The notes below the pieces were generated by a model, which had not been told where the DNA came from, did no database searches, and was given only the letters and a program-made list of their open reading frames with translations. A DNA stretch of 64,000 bases from Ruminococcus gauvreauii (GTDB lineage Bacteria; Bacillota; Clostridia; Lachnospirales; Lachnospiraceae): assembly GCF_025151995.1 (NCBI RefSeq), contig NZ_CP102290.1:496001-560000 (forward strand), given 5' to 3'. Below, one piece after another: positions 35,521-44,934 of this stretch. The translations under genes were made by a program, and so were the position numbers. How positions within the stretch are numbered: the stretch's first letter is position 1; each line of letters opens with the position of its first letter.

Positions 35521-36114
35521 TCACAGATGAAATTTCTTCTCGATTCCATCAAAATCGCCGTCAAAGACAACTCCTTTGATTCCCAGTTCCCGAGCGGCCT
35601 CAATGTTTTCCGGACGATCGTCTATGAACAGGGATTCCTCCGGGATAAGACCGTAAGTTTCCAGAAGATACCGGTAGATTCCTGCATCCGGTTTGATCAT
35701 ATGGATATCTGCAGAGACGACGACGCCCCGAAACGATGCCACATCATAGCACCTTGGAAAATAAAGGTAAAATTCCGTGCTGGCGTTGGAGAGAATGTAG
35801 GTCTGGTAGCCCTTCTCCTGTACATACTTTACAAATTCCTGCGCACCCGCAACCGGCTCCATGGTCTCGTGCCACCGGCAGACACAGTCCTTAAGCGCCC
35901 CATGCAGCCTTTCCGGCACCCGTGTTTTTATCCTCTCAAACTTTCCTTCCACCGTAATATATCCCAGGTCACCTTCTGTCCACTCCGGACCCTCAAACAG
36001 CTCTTTTAAAATGACTGCTCTGTCCGCCTCCGTCTCTGCAAACTTTTCAAGCGGAAGTCTGGGATCATAATTCAGCAGCACATTTCCCATATCAAAGATT
36101 ATATTTCTGATCAT
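35521..36114 (-). CDS. HAD-superfamily phosphatase (YihX-like)
   Basis: A 197-residue subfamily IA HAD hydrolase. Motif I IIFDMGNVLLNYDP has the Asp nucleophile but Gly-Asn in place of the second Asp-Gly, as in YihX/epoxide-hydrolase-like members. Motif II is ILSNAST, and motif IV FIDDRPENIEAARELG is intact. YihX-type enzymes release inorganic phosphate from glucose-1-P and similar sugars; the substrate is inferred only at family level. It begins 68 bp downstream of the hydrogenase gene on the same strand. Confidence 0.85.
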   Translation of the reverse strand: MIRNIIFDMGNVLLNYDPRLPLEKFAETEADRAVILKELFEGPEWTEGDLGYITVEGKFERIKTRVPERLHGALKDCVCRWHETMEPVAGAQEFVKYVQEKGYQTYILSNASTEFYLYFPRCYDVASFRGVVVSADIHMIKPDAGIYRYLLETYGLIPEESLFIDDRPENIEAARELGIKGVVFDGDFDGIEKKFHL

Positions 36115-36182
36115 TCTCGTCTCCTGATTTTACAGATCCGGCGCAGGCGCATCTGCCCGCACCGGATCCGTCAATTCTCTGA

Positions 36183-37934
36183 TTATTCTGTCTTCTCTTC
36201 CCCCGGCATCTTCCATCCATGATGATCGGTATGCAGCAGTTCATGAGCCATGTGAGAAAGCGGCTTCTCCAGAAACTCCTCATAAATCTGCAGGATCTTC
36301 GGATTCTCGTGTGAAAACCTCAGATCGTTCGACCGGTCGAGGAAATACAGGTTCTCACCCCGCTCCTCTGCCAGCTCTTCACCATCGTGGATCGGCTGCC
36401 CGCCGCCGCCCACGCAACCGCCGGGACAGGCCATGACTTCCACAAAATCGTACTGCACTTCTCCATTTTGAATTGCACGGATCAGCTTCCTTGCATTTCC
36501 GAGTCCGCTCACGACCGCCACATGAAGAGTGATTCCATTGATATCAAAGCAGGCTTCCTTCCAGCCTTCCATCCCGCGCACCATGTAGAATGCGTCCGGA
36601 TACGGGTTTTTGCCCGTCACCAGATAGTAACAGCTCCTGAGTGCAGCCTCCATCACGCCGCCGGTCGCCCCGAAGATCACTCCGGCGCCGCTGCCAGTGC
36701 CGAACGGATCGTCAAATTCTTCCTCCGCAAGGTTCTTCACATCCAGATGATCAGCCCGGATCATGCGGGCGATCTCTCTCGTTGTCAGCACCAGATCCAC
36801 ATCTCTTCCATGTCCGCTGTCATTGATGTTCGGGATTTCCGCCTCCTGTTTCTTGGCGATGCACGGCATGATCGAAATATTAAAGATCCGGTCTGCATCA
36901 ATCCCAAATTTCTCAGCAATATACGTCTTCGTCACCGCCCCCTGCATCTGATGCGGAGATTTCGCCGTTGAGAGCTGGCCGGTCATCTCCGGATACTGAG
37001 ACTTCAGGAATCTGACCCAGCCCGGGCAGCAGGAGGTAAACATCGGGAACTTGTAGTCATCTCTGTGATTCAGACGTTCCAGGAATTCGCTTCCCTCCTC
37101 CATGATCGTCAGATCGGCTCCAAAATCCGTATCAAAAACATAGTCAAACCCTAAAGCTTTTAATGCTGCGACCAGCCGCTTCGGCGTCGCCTCCTCACGC
37201 GTAAGGCCGAGCTCTTCGCCCCATGCCGCCCGCACTGCAGGCGCTACCTGTACGATCGTCACCTTTTCCGGATCCGCAAACGCGCCCTGTGCGGAAAGCA
37301 GTTTCAGCGTATCATCCCGCTCCCTCAAAGCACCGGTCGGACAGTGCGTCAGGCATTGCCCGCAGATCGCACAGTCCGCTTCCGTAATCTGCAGATTGTG
37401 GGAAACGCCTACCGTTGCGCGGGAACCTGTTTTCGCAATGTCCCAGACGTGCAGATCCTGCACTTTGTCACAGATCTGCAGACAGCGCATGCATTTGATA
37501 CAGCGGGAAGAATCCCTGATCAGAGGGAAACTGACCGGCCAGTGTTTTTTCGGTATCACCTTCGTATATTCCGACGCATAGATACCAAGGTCATTTGCGA
37601 TCCTCTGCAGTGAGCAGTTGCCTCCCCGCACACAGCTAGTACAGGAACTGTTGTGCTGTGACAGAATCAGCTCAACATTTGTTCTGCGCGCCTGGCGCAC
37701 ACGCGGTGAATTAGTTAAAATCTCCATGCCATTCTGCACGAGGTTGTTGCACGCGGTGACCAGCCTGGCCACTCCTTTCACCTCGACTACACAGACGCGG
37801 CAAGCGCCGATCTCATTGATCTCTTTCAGGTAGCAGAGACTCGGAACCGGCATTCCTGCAGCTGCCGCCGCCTTTAGTATCGTCGTCCCCTCTTCCACCT
37901 GCATCTTTTTTCCATTGATCGTAATCGTTACCAT
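36183..37934 (-). CDS. hydA: [FeFe] hydrogenase catalytic subunit
   Basis: 583 residues from the ATG at 37934, which overlaps the upstream stop (TAA inside ATGGTAA); the longer frame to 38033 is shadow sequence. Order: plant-type [2Fe-2S] domain (Cys in CYLKEINEIGACRVC), a His-ligated cluster (HNSSCTSCVRGGNC), two [4Fe-4S] clusters (CIKCMRCLQIC and CAICGQCLTHCP), then the H-cluster motifs L1 TSCCPGWVRF, L2 MPCIAKKQEA and L3 ACPGGCVGGGGQP. This is a full-length group A (M3-type) enzyme producing or oxidising H2. It is translationally coupled to the flavoprotein upstream, its probable electron partner. Confidence 0.95.
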   Translation of the reverse strand: MVTITINGKKMQVEEGTTILKAAAAAGMPVPSLCYLKEINEIGACRVCVVEVKGVARLVTACNNLVQNGMEILTNSPRVRQARRTNVELILSQHNSSCTSCVRGGNCSLQRIANDLGIYASEYTKVIPKKHWPVSFPLIRDSSRCIKCMRCLQICDKVQDLHVWDIAKTGSRATVGVSHNLQITEADCAICGQCLTHCPTGALRERDDTLKLLSAQGAFADPEKVTIVQVAPAVRAAWGEELGLTREEATPKRLVAALKALGFDYVFDTDFGADLTIMEEGSEFLERLNHRDDYKFPMFTSCCPGWVRFLKSQYPEMTGQLSTAKSPHQMQGAVTKTYIAEKFGIDADRIFNISIMPCIAKKQEAEIPNINDSGHGRDVDLVLTTREIARMIRADHLDVKNLAEEEFDDPFGTGSGAGVIFGATGGVMEAALRSCYYLVTGKNPYPDAFYMVRGMEGWKEACFDINGITLHVAVVSGLGNARKLIRAIQNGEVQYDFVEVMACPGGCVGGGGQPIHDGEELAEERGENLYFLDRSNDLRFSHENPKILQIYEEFLEKPLSHMAHELLHTDHHGWKMPGEEKTE

Positions 37935-39781
37935 CTGGTCTCCCTGCCCCCTTTCAGAATGCCGAACCCAAAGTGATCGCACCGCAGGCATCTGGCTGAT
38001 TCCTGGCGGATCTCCTCCTGTGTCAGGCTGCACTCCACTTCCTCAAAATCGCGTTTTCTCTCCGCGGGTTCTCTTTCCCTGACATTGATTCTGCCGCATG
38101 GGAAATAATCCTTCGTCTTAGGCGCCGGTATTTCCACATCCGTAGAGATGGTATGGTCATAGCCCAGATAAGAGTCGATATTCGCGGCAGCTACTTTACC
38201 GGCCGCGATAGCCCGAATCGCCGTCGCAGGTCCTGTCACACAGTCGCCTCCCGCAAATACACCCGGAGCGTTCTCAACTGCACTCCAGCTCTCTGCAGCA
38301 ATGACACCGTGCTTGATCGCAATTCCCCGCTCTTCAAAATGATCGGTTTCAATCCCCTGACCAATCGCCACGATAACCACATCACACGGAATGCTGACTT
38401 CCGGTTTTTCACTCCTGGACGGTTTCGGACGCCCATCTTTACCGATCAAGCCGATCAGCTTCGGCTGTGCGACCAGGGCTGTCACCTTATCATCTGCATC
38501 CGTATCAATGCGGACAGGCGCATGCAGCTCCATGATCTGCGCTCCCTCTGCAACGGCGCTCCGCACTTCCTCCGGAAGAGCCGTCATATCAACCTGTCTC
38601 CGGCGGTAGACGACGGTAACGGTCTTTGCTCCCAGCCGGATCGCGGAACGAGTCACATCCATTGCTACATTTCCGCCCCCGATCACAACTACACGTTTTC
38701 CTGTGAAATCCATGCTGCCGCCGTCAGCCAGCGTTCCCAGCATTTCTACGGCAGAGATTACGCCTTCGGCATCCTCGCCTTCCAGTCCTACCTTTTTATC
38801 GGTATGTGCCCCGATCGATATGTATACGGCGTCGTACATCTCTCTCAGATCGCTGATGGACACCTGATCCTCACCATCTCCGACAAATGTCCCAAGCTTT
38901 ACTTCAACTCCGGTGGACAGAATGGTATTGATATCCTCATCCAGCCGTTCTCTCGGCAGGCGATAGCTCGGAATTCCGTAGTACAGCATTCCTCCCAAAT
39001 GTCTGTGCATTTCAAATACCGTCGTCTGATGCCCCATCAGCTGCAGGTAATACGCTGCACTCAAACCACTCGGTCCTCCGCCGATGATCGCCACTTTTTT
39101 GCCGGTAGATTCGGCACATTCCGGTGCAGGTACGTGCCCCGCATTGTCAACCGCCGCAAGTTTGATTCCTCTGATATTGATGGAAGTATCTACCATATTT
39201 CTGCGGCATCTCGCCTCACACGGATGCTCGCAGACAAATGCACAGGCTGTAGGGAAGGGATTATCCTTTCTGATCAGGCGTACCGCATCCGCATGTCTCC
39301 CCTCCGCGACAAGTGCGATATATCCCGGTATGTCAACCCTGGCCGGGCACAGCGCCACGCACGGCACCGGCTGCTCCAGTGATGCAAGACATTTCCCGTG
39401 GCGGATATGCTCCTCGTAATCATCCCGGAATCCGGAAATTCCTTTCACCACCATCTCTGCGGCCGTATATCCGATCGCACAGTCAGCTGTGTCCATGATG
39501 GTACGCGCCGTCTTCTCAATCAGCGGAATATCATCCATACTCGCCTCTCCATCCAGCACCTGTTCCAGCAGCATGCCAAGCTGCCCCAGTCCTATACGGC
39601 AGGGAACACATTTTCCACATGTCTGCGCATGGCACATCTTCAGAAACACCAGTGCCATATCCACAGGACACAGTCCGGGAGGACTGGCAACAATTCTTCG
39701 TTCCAGTTCCCTGTAAAGCCCCTCAACTGTTGTCTGTGCAGCACTTTTTGTTACAATCATGAGTCTGCTCAAACTATTCAC
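37928..39781 (-). CDS. NuoF-type 4Fe-4S domain fused to GltD-like FAD/NAD(P)H oxidoreductase
   Basis: About 617 residues (GTG start at 39781 after AAAGGG; ATG at 39760 is an alternative). The N-terminus (about 40-125) is the C-terminal [4Fe-4S] domain of NuoF/HydB (TCGKCVPCRIGLGQL ... DTADCAIG), but the FMN and NADH-binding part of NuoF is missing. Then comes a Fer4_20 domain (CEHPCEARCRR, about 185) and a GltD/NfnB-like module with FAD (IIGGGPSGLSAAYYL) and NAD(P) (VIGGGNVAMDVTRSA) sites and VFAGGDCVTGP. A terminal CLRC motif follows. It precedes and overlaps hydA, so it probably links NAD(P)H or ferredoxin to the hydrogenase. Bifurcation is possible but unproven. Confidence 0.85.
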   Translation of the reverse strand: MNSLSRLMIVTKSAAQTTVEGLYRELERRIVASPPGLCPVDMALVFLKMCHAQTCGKCVPCRIGLGQLGMLLEQVLDGEASMDDIPLIEKTARTIMDTADCAIGYTAAEMVVKGISGFRDDYEEHIRHGKCLASLEQPVPCVALCPARVDIPGYIALVAEGRHADAVRLIRKDNPFPTACAFVCEHPCEARCRRNMVDTSINIRGIKLAAVDNAGHVPAPECAESTGKKVAIIGGGPSGLSAAYYLQLMGHQTTVFEMHRHLGGMLYYGIPSYRLPRERLDEDINTILSTGVEVKLGTFVGDGEDQVSISDLREMYDAVYISIGAHTDKKVGLEGEDAEGVISAVEMLGTLADGGSMDFTGKRVVVIGGGNVAMDVTRSAIRLGAKTVTVVYRRRQVDMTALPEEVRSAVAEGAQIMELHAPVRIDTDADDKVTALVAQPKLIGLIGKDGRPKPSRSEKPEVSIPCDVVIVAIGQGIETDHFEERGIAIKHGVIAAESWSAVENAPGVFAGGDCVTGPATAIRAIAAGKVAAANIDSYLGYDHTISTDVEIPAPKTKDYFPCGRINVREREPAERKRDFEEVECSLTQEEIRQESARCLRCDHFGFGILKGGRETRW

Positions 39782-39975
39782 ACCCTTTCTTTTTCTCTCT
39801 CAGACGGAACCGGCTGATTCTGCTCCATCCAGTGTATTTTTTCTTTTTATGACCGTACTTTGACATATCTTTCACTAAGGCTATTATATAATATTCTTTC
39901 TCACCAAGCAATATATTTCAGAATATTTATTCATTTTCTTTATTTTATAAGAATCTTACAAACTTTTGAAATTTC

Positions 39976-40023
39976 GAACAAAAAGAGCCCGCGGACACTT
40001 CATTTTATGTATCCACAGACTCT
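39976..40023 (-). terminator. Terminator-like hairpin downstream of the Gfo/Idh gene
   Basis: The minus strand folds as AAAGAGTCTGTGGATAC with GTGTCCGCGGGCTCTTTTT, an imperfect stem with a T-rich end. It lies just after the oxidoreductase stop at 40040. The rest of 39782-40039 holds an AT-rich promoter region for the hydrogenase operon and no gene. Confidence 0.65.
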
Positions 40024-40039
40024 TTCGACTCACAGCAAA

Positions 40040-41170
40040 CTATTTCATTTTTACCCACTGACTGTTCTCATTGGACTCCAGACATGCCTCAACAAATTTG
40101 ATGCTCTCAATCCCATGGCAGATATCGGGATAGCTGATTTCATACGCGTTGCCGTTCTTTTTGCTCAGCAAAGCCTTCATAAATTCCCGGTACACATTGG
40201 CAAATGCCTCATAGTAACCCTCACCGACTCCCGCAGGGAGGCGGTAGATTTCACTGGAGCCAATGCTGCGGAAACTTGTACCCATCCGGTACCGTGTCTC
40301 TTTACCTCCCAGCTCCCCGAAGATCACTACATCAGGGTCTTCCTGGAACCAGCGAAGGCAGCCCTTTTCACCGTAAACAGCGATATTGAGGTTGTTATTG
40401 TTTCCAACCACTACGTTGGAGCACCAGATCTGTCCTTTCGCTCCTCCCTTGTAGCGGACGATAACGTTCGCATTCGTATCCAGCACCCGGTCTTCTCCGA
40501 TAACATTCATATCCGCCCAGATTTCGTCCATACAAAGCCCGGTTACGGAAGCGATCAGCTGCTGCGCATGCACGCCGATATCACCGACACAGGTGGATCT
40601 GCCCGCTACTTTCGGGTCAATTCTCCACGCCATGTTTCCTCCCAGCTCATCATTACTGACTGCCAGATTGTCTGTCAGGTACTCGGCATTGACCAGACGG
40701 ATTTTCCCGATCTTTCCCTGTGTGATCATCTCCCGCATAAAACGCGGTCCCGGGTACATGCTGTATACATAAGTCACACCGAAGAGCAGATCTTTACCTT
40801 CTGCAATCCGTTTTAACTCTTCCGCCTCCCAGGAATAATGCGTCAGCGGTTTGTCACAGACAACATGGATCCCGTTCTCCAGAAATGCTTTCGCGCACTC
40901 ATAATGGACATTATTCGGAGCTGCGATGATTACAAAATCAATCTTATCTTCCCGTTTTCCCTCTTCTTTCGCCATCTCCTGGTATGTCGTATAGATTCTT
41001 TCTTCCTGAATCCCCATTGACTCACCGAAATCCAGTGACTTCTGGTAATTTCTTGAGAAACAGCCGGCAGCCAGTGTTCCCAGGTTGTCAAAAAGCGCCC
41101 CCTTCAGATGAAGATCTGCGATAAAGGAACCCTTTCCTCCCCCAATCATTCCAAATGTCAGTTTTTCCAT
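40040..41170 (-). CDS. Gfo/Idh/MocA-family NAD(P)-dependent oxidoreductase
   Basis: 376 residues from the ATG at 41170, behind a GGGGG-containing site; the in-frame ATG at 41191 lies upstream of it. The Rossmann motif is FGMIGGGKGSFIADLH, the conserved EKP-like motif reads CDKPLTH, and a C-terminal alpha/beta substrate domain contains DIGVHAQQLI with the family His. Substrates in this family are sugars, inositols or related carbonyls; none is indicated by neighbours. It lies 29 bp after copZ but is probably separate from copper handling. Confidence 0.88.
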   Translation of the reverse strand: MEKLTFGMIGGGKGSFIADLHLKGALFDNLGTLAAGCFSRNYQKSLDFGESMGIQEERIYTTYQEMAKEEGKREDKIDFVIIAAPNNVHYECAKAFLENGIHVVCDKPLTHYSWEAEELKRIAEGKDLLFGVTYVYSMYPGPRFMREMITQGKIGKIRLVNAEYLTDNLAVSNDELGGNMAWRIDPKVAGRSTCVGDIGVHAQQLIASVTGLCMDEIWADMNVIGEDRVLDTNANVIVRYKGGAKGQIWCSNVVVGNNNNLNIAVYGEKGCLRWFQEDPDVVIFGELGGKETRYRMGTSFRSIGSSEIYRLPAGVGEGYYEAFANVYREFMKALLSKKNGNAYEISYPDICHGIESIKFVEACLESNENSQWVKMK

Positions 41171-41199
41171 GTCTGATGTCCCCCGTTTCATATGTTTGT

Positions 41200-41403
41200 T
41201 TATTCAGTTACTTCTTCCGCGTCAAATCCGAGATCATCCAGGATTTCCTTCGCCTTTGCCACACAGTTGTCGCATCCGTCGATCGTCACCGTCTTATCCG
41301 CCAGAGACACTTTAAAGTCCAGTCCTGCCGCGGTCATGGATTTTGTGATTCTCTCCACACATTTCTCACAGTGCATGTCTTCTGCTTTCAATACTCTCAT
41401 CAT
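41200..41403 (-). CDS. copZ: Heavy-metal-associated (HMA) copper chaperone-like protein
   Basis: A 67-residue ferredoxin-like HMA domain. The metal motif is MHCEKCVERI (CxxC), with the rest of the fold (VSLADKTVTIDG, AKEILDDLGFDAE) intact. An extra pair of Cys (CDNC, around residues 44-47) is present. It is the third gene of copA-csoR-copZ, 12 bp after csoR, and probably carries Cu(I) to CopA. Confidence 0.85.
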   Translation of the reverse strand: MMRVLKAEDMHCEKCVERITKSMTAAGLDFKVSLADKTVTIDGCDNCVAKAKEILDDLGFDAEEVTE

Positions 41404-41415
41404 TCTTATCTCCTT

Positions 41416-41718
41416 TTATTTCATTAATTTTTGTATTGCTGCACACAATTCGTCGACCACCTCATCGCTGCCATTGCGGATATCCTCCACCACACACGTC
41501 TTGATGTGGCTGGACAGCAGCAGTCTGTTGAAGCTGTTCAGCGCCGACTGTATCGCCGATACCTGTGTCAGAATATCGATACAGTACCGGTCTTCCTCTA
41601 CCATATTTTTCACGCCCCGCACCTGCCCTTCAATCCGGTTCAGGCGCGAGATCAGATCTTTATGCTCCTGCTCACTGCGCTCTTTCTTTTTGCAGCTGCA
41701 GCAATCCTGTTCTGACAA
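41416..41718 (-). CDS. csoR: CsoR-family copper-sensing repressor
   Basis: A 100-residue all-helical CsoR/RcnR-type regulator. The W-X-Y-Z copper ligands are visible: Cys in DRYCIDILTQ, and His-x3-Cys in SSHIKTC. The N-terminus has an extra Cys cluster (CCSCKKK). It lies between copA and copZ, 17 bp after copA. A canonical operator with C-rich and G-rich arms lies upstream of copA. Cu(I) binding should release the repressor and switch on efflux. Confidence 0.9.
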   Translation of the reverse strand: MSEQDCCSCKKKERSEQEHKDLISRLNRIEGQVRGVKNMVEEDRYCIDILTQVSAIQSALNSFNRLLLSSHIKTCVVEDIRNGSDEVVDELCAAIQKLMK

Positions 41719-41735
41719 TATCCTAATCCTCCGTT

Positions 41736-43976
41736 TTACAATTTCAGCCGCTTCAGCCGAAGTGCGTTGGTCACAACGAACACGGAACTAAAGGACATCG
41801 CAAGCCCCGCAAAAATAGGATTCAAAAGCGGCCCCCCGAATGCATATAAGACGCCCGCCGCAACCGGAATACCAAGGCTGTTAAAGATAAACGCCCAGAA
41901 GAGATTCTCTTTAATGTTGCGGATCGTCGCACGGCTCAGCCTGATTGCGCGGTACACATCCTCAAGATCCGATTTCATCAGCACGATGTCGCTGGATTCC
42001 ATGGCAATATCACTTCCGCTCCCGATCGCTGCCCCAACATCTGCCTGCGCAAGGACCGGCGCGTCGTTAATACCATCTCCTACCATCATAACACGTTTTC
42101 CCTGTTTTTGCAGTCCCTCCACGACAGAAACTTTATCCTGCGGCAGAACTTCAGCGATAACTTCACTGACTCCTGCCTGTTCCCCAATATATTCCGCCGT
42201 CCGTCTGTTATCTCCGGTCAGCATATACACGGTGAGTCCGATCCCTCTCAGGTCCGAAACAGCCTTCGGGCTGCTCTCCTTCATGGTATCCGCAACGCTG
42301 ATGATACCGCACAAACGGTCCTCTGCGATCACATACATCGGCGTCTGACCCTTATCTGCAATATCGTCTGCCTTCTCTTTCAGTTCGCCCAGCGTTATCT
42401 GAAGCTCCTCCGCCATTCTGGCATTGCCGATATATACTGTCTCTCCTCCAAGTTCTGCCTTGAGTCCCCTTCCTGTCAGGCTTTCGAAATATTCCGGGTG
42501 CGTCAGATTCAGATTGCGCTTTTTCCCTTCCTCTACGATCGCCAGTGCCAGCGGATGTTCGGATGCCTGCTCACAGGAGGCGGCAATGGTGAGCATTTCA
42601 TCTTCCTCCATATCTTTCGTTATGATTTCGACCACCTGTGGTTTCCCTTTTGTAATCGTCCCGGTCTTATCCAGAACAACGGCATCCACCTTATGCATCA
42701 TCTCAAGCGCCTCGCCGCTTTTTACCAGAATTCCATAGCTGGCACCTTTTCCGGTCCCAACCATGATGGCTGTCGGCGTTGCAAGACCTAATGCACACGG
42801 GCAGGCGATCACGAGTACGGATACAAATACGGTCAGCACGAATGTAACAGAGTGCCCCGTCAGCGCCCATATGATCGCCGCAATCACAGCTATCGCCAGC
42901 ACTGCCGGTACAAAGTACCCTGCAACGGTGTCAGCCAGCTTCGAAATCGGCGCTTTTTTGCCCTGCGCGTCTTCCATCAGTTTAATGATCCTCGCCAGGG
43001 TCGTGTCACTCCCCGTATGTGTGACACGTATCTGGATACTTCCCTGGTAATTCATGCTTCCCCCGATCACTTCATCTCCCTTTGCTTTTTCCACCGGAAT
43101 ACTCTCCCCGGTCAGCATGGACTCATCGACACTCGTCATCCCCTGTATGATCTCCCCGTCGAGCGGCACCTTGCTGCCCGGTTTTACAAGAATCGTTTCC
43201 CCCTTTTGCACTGTCTCCACGGGTACCTCTTCTTCTTTCCCGTCCCTGATCACTACTGCCACATCCGGTGCAAGTGCCATCAGTTTTTCGATCGCCTCCG
43301 AGGTCTTGCCCTTGCTCCTGCTCTCCAGGTATTTGCCCAGCATCACCAGCGTGACCACGACGGCTGCCGATTCGTAGTACAGATTTTCCACCGCGCTGTG
43401 ATTGGATGGGATGGAAACTGTCATAACGATGCTGTAGAGGTATGCGCTTCCGGTTCCGATCGCCACAAGGGAATCCATATTCGGATGCCCTCTGAAAAGC
43501 GTCTTAAATCCAACGATATAAAATTTTCGTCCGCAGATCAGGATAACGGTAGTCAGCAGCAGCTGTGCCAATGCAAAGTTAAGAGGATGCATGTGCATGT
43601 GCAGAAATTCAGGAAGCGGCAGATCCACAGGGATCATATGGCCCATGGAAATGTAGAGCAGCGGAATCGCCAGCGCGATCGCCGTTATCAGCCTCCTTCT
43701 GATGGCATGCAGGCTCTCTGCAGCCTCCTCTTTTTCTTTTTTCAGCTCTTCTTTCTCTTTCTTGTGTTCAAGGCTGGCTCCAAAACCAGCCCGTTCCACA
43801 CGTTCCATAATATCCTCGGGTTTCAGCAGAGTATCATCATAGACGATAGTCATACGGTTTGTCGCCAGATTTACATTGCTCTCCTTCACGCCTTCCAGTT
43901 TTCGCGTGACACGTTCCACCGCGCTGCTGCAGGAAGCGCATGTCATCCCTGAAATTTCATATATTTCTTCTTTCAT
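41736..43976 (-). CDS. copA: Copper-exporting P1B-type ATPase
   Basis: 746 residues from the ATG at 43976 behind GGAGGTGAAGAT; the longer frame to 44072 runs through the operator and is rejected. One N-terminal HMA domain (GMTCASCSSAV), eight membrane segments, CPCALGLATP in the sixth (Cu(I)-type CPC), the phosphorylated Asp in DKTGTITKG, a SEHPLA nucleotide-domain motif, TGDN and GDGINDAPVLAQAD. This is a standard Cu(I) efflux pump of the plasma membrane. First gene of the copA-csoR-copZ operon. Confidence 0.95.
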   Translation of the reverse strand: MKEEIYEISGMTCASCSSAVERVTRKLEGVKESNVNLATNRMTIVYDDTLLKPEDIMERVERAGFGASLEHKKEKEELKKEKEEAAESLHAIRRRLITAIALAIPLLYISMGHMIPVDLPLPEFLHMHMHPLNFALAQLLLTTVILICGRKFYIVGFKTLFRGHPNMDSLVAIGTGSAYLYSIVMTVSIPSNHSAVENLYYESAAVVVTLVMLGKYLESRSKGKTSEAIEKLMALAPDVAVVIRDGKEEEVPVETVQKGETILVKPGSKVPLDGEIIQGMTSVDESMLTGESIPVEKAKGDEVIGGSMNYQGSIQIRVTHTGSDTTLARIIKLMEDAQGKKAPISKLADTVAGYFVPAVLAIAVIAAIIWALTGHSVTFVLTVFVSVLVIACPCALGLATPTAIMVGTGKGASYGILVKSGEALEMMHKVDAVVLDKTGTITKGKPQVVEIITKDMEEDEMLTIAASCEQASEHPLALAIVEEGKKRNLNLTHPEYFESLTGRGLKAELGGETVYIGNARMAEELQITLGELKEKADDIADKGQTPMYVIAEDRLCGIISVADTMKESSPKAVSDLRGIGLTVYMLTGDNRRTAEYIGEQAGVSEVIAEVLPQDKVSVVEGLQKQGKRVMMVGDGINDAPVLAQADVGAAIGSGSDIAMESSDIVLMKSDLEDVYRAIRLSRATIRNIKENLFWAFIFNSLGIPVAAGVLYAFGGPLLNPIFAGLAMSFSSVFVVTNALRLKRLKL

Positions 43977-43990
43977 ATCTTCACCTCCGC

Positions 43991-44007
43991 ATACCCCCAA
44001 GGGGTAT
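43991..44007. promoter_or_regulatory. CsoR operator
   Basis: ATACCCC, a CAA spacer, then GGGGTAT form a perfect 7-3-7 palindrome, the known CsoR operator type, 15 bp upstream of the copA start. A second imperfect dyad (CATATACC-N7-GGTATATG) lies at 44021-44043 and could be a second site or a promoter element. Confidence 0.8.
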
Positions 44008-44075
44008 CTTATGATATAATCATATACCCACCCATGGTATATGTCAATATAAATTTTTTTATACATGAACACGCC

Positions 44076-44120
44076 AAAAAGGTGGAATGAGTATTCAAAT
44101 TCTTCTCATTCCACCTTTTT
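44076..44120. terminator. Strong hairpin between a methyltransferase gene and copA
   Basis: AAAAAGGTGGAATGAG and CTCATTCCACCTTTTT are exact reverse complements (16-bp stem) around a 13-base loop. The poly-A/poly-T flanks let it work in either direction. It ends the methyltransferase-acetyltransferase transcript and insulates the copper operon promoter. Confidence 0.9.
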
Positions 44121-44136
44121 ACAGGTTCCTATCCTC

Positions 44137-44934
44137 TCACTCCGCCTGTTTTGCCCTCAGCACGCTGATTGCAGTATAATGCAAAATCGAAAATTCATGC
44201 GGCGCGATCTGTTCCAGCAAAGCCATGTGTTCTCTGTCAAACTGCTCTATCTGTTCTTCCGGCAGCGAGGCTCCTATCCCGCGGCAGGCTTTCATGCGTC
44301 CATTCCAGCTCTCCCTTGTAAACGGCACTTTTACATCAAAGATCTCTTCGCTCTCCCGCTCAAAATATCTGGAATAAACGTCCGGTATCTCGATCGGATG
44401 TCTCGTCTCCCGACAGCCGGTCCACTCGGGGTTATATTTCAGGACCAGTTCTTCGCTCTTGCCCGCGACTGCATCTTCGAACGGCAGCCATGCCATGTAG
44501 ATCAAGGCAAATCTCCCCCTTTTTTTCAACAGCCGGTGCAGCTTCGATGCGAGCTTGGCATGGTTAAAATAGAAAAAGCACTGGCACGCAGTGATCACAT
44601 CAAACGACCCTTCCGGAAAATCACTGGCTTCGGCGGGCATACAGAAAAAATCAATATTCATTCCCTCCTGTTCTGCCAGTTTCTTTGCCTGCCCAATCTG
44701 ATTTTCTGAAATATCCGTGCCGGTAAATGACGCGCCGTATGCGTACAGATTACGCGGAAGCACTCCGGTTCCCGTCCCGAGATCCAGGACATTCTGTCCT
44801 TTCGTACACAGATTCATATCCAGAAGCTTCTGATATAATTTAGGCGGATAGATATCGCGGTACTTTGCATAATCCGATGAGGCACGCCCCCAGTCGAATC
44901 CTTTTCCATGGTCGATGTTGTTGTTTTTAATCAT
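44137..44934 (-). CDS. Class I SAM-dependent methyltransferase
   Basis: A 265-residue Methyltransf_11/25-type enzyme. Motif I is NVLDLGTGTGVLPRNL (about 47-62), motif II TGTDISENQIGQAKKLA, motif III SFDVITACQCFFYF with the acceptor-side loop. The substrate is unknown; small-molecule methyltransferases of this type are common in gut clostridia. Its start overlaps the acetyltransferase stop by 4 bases, so both are one unit. Confidence 0.85.
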   Translation of the reverse strand: MIKNNNIDHGKGFDWGRASSDYAKYRDIYPPKLYQKLLDMNLCTKGQNVLDLGTGTGVLPRNLYAYGASFTGTDISENQIGQAKKLAEQEGMNIDFFCMPAEASDFPEGSFDVITACQCFFYFNHAKLASKLHRLLKKRGRFALIYMAWLPFEDAVAGKSEELVLKYNPEWTGCRETRHPIEIPDVYSRYFERESEEIFDVKVPFTRESWNGRMKACRGIGASLPEEQIEQFDREHMALLEQIAPHEFSILHYTAISVLRAKQAE

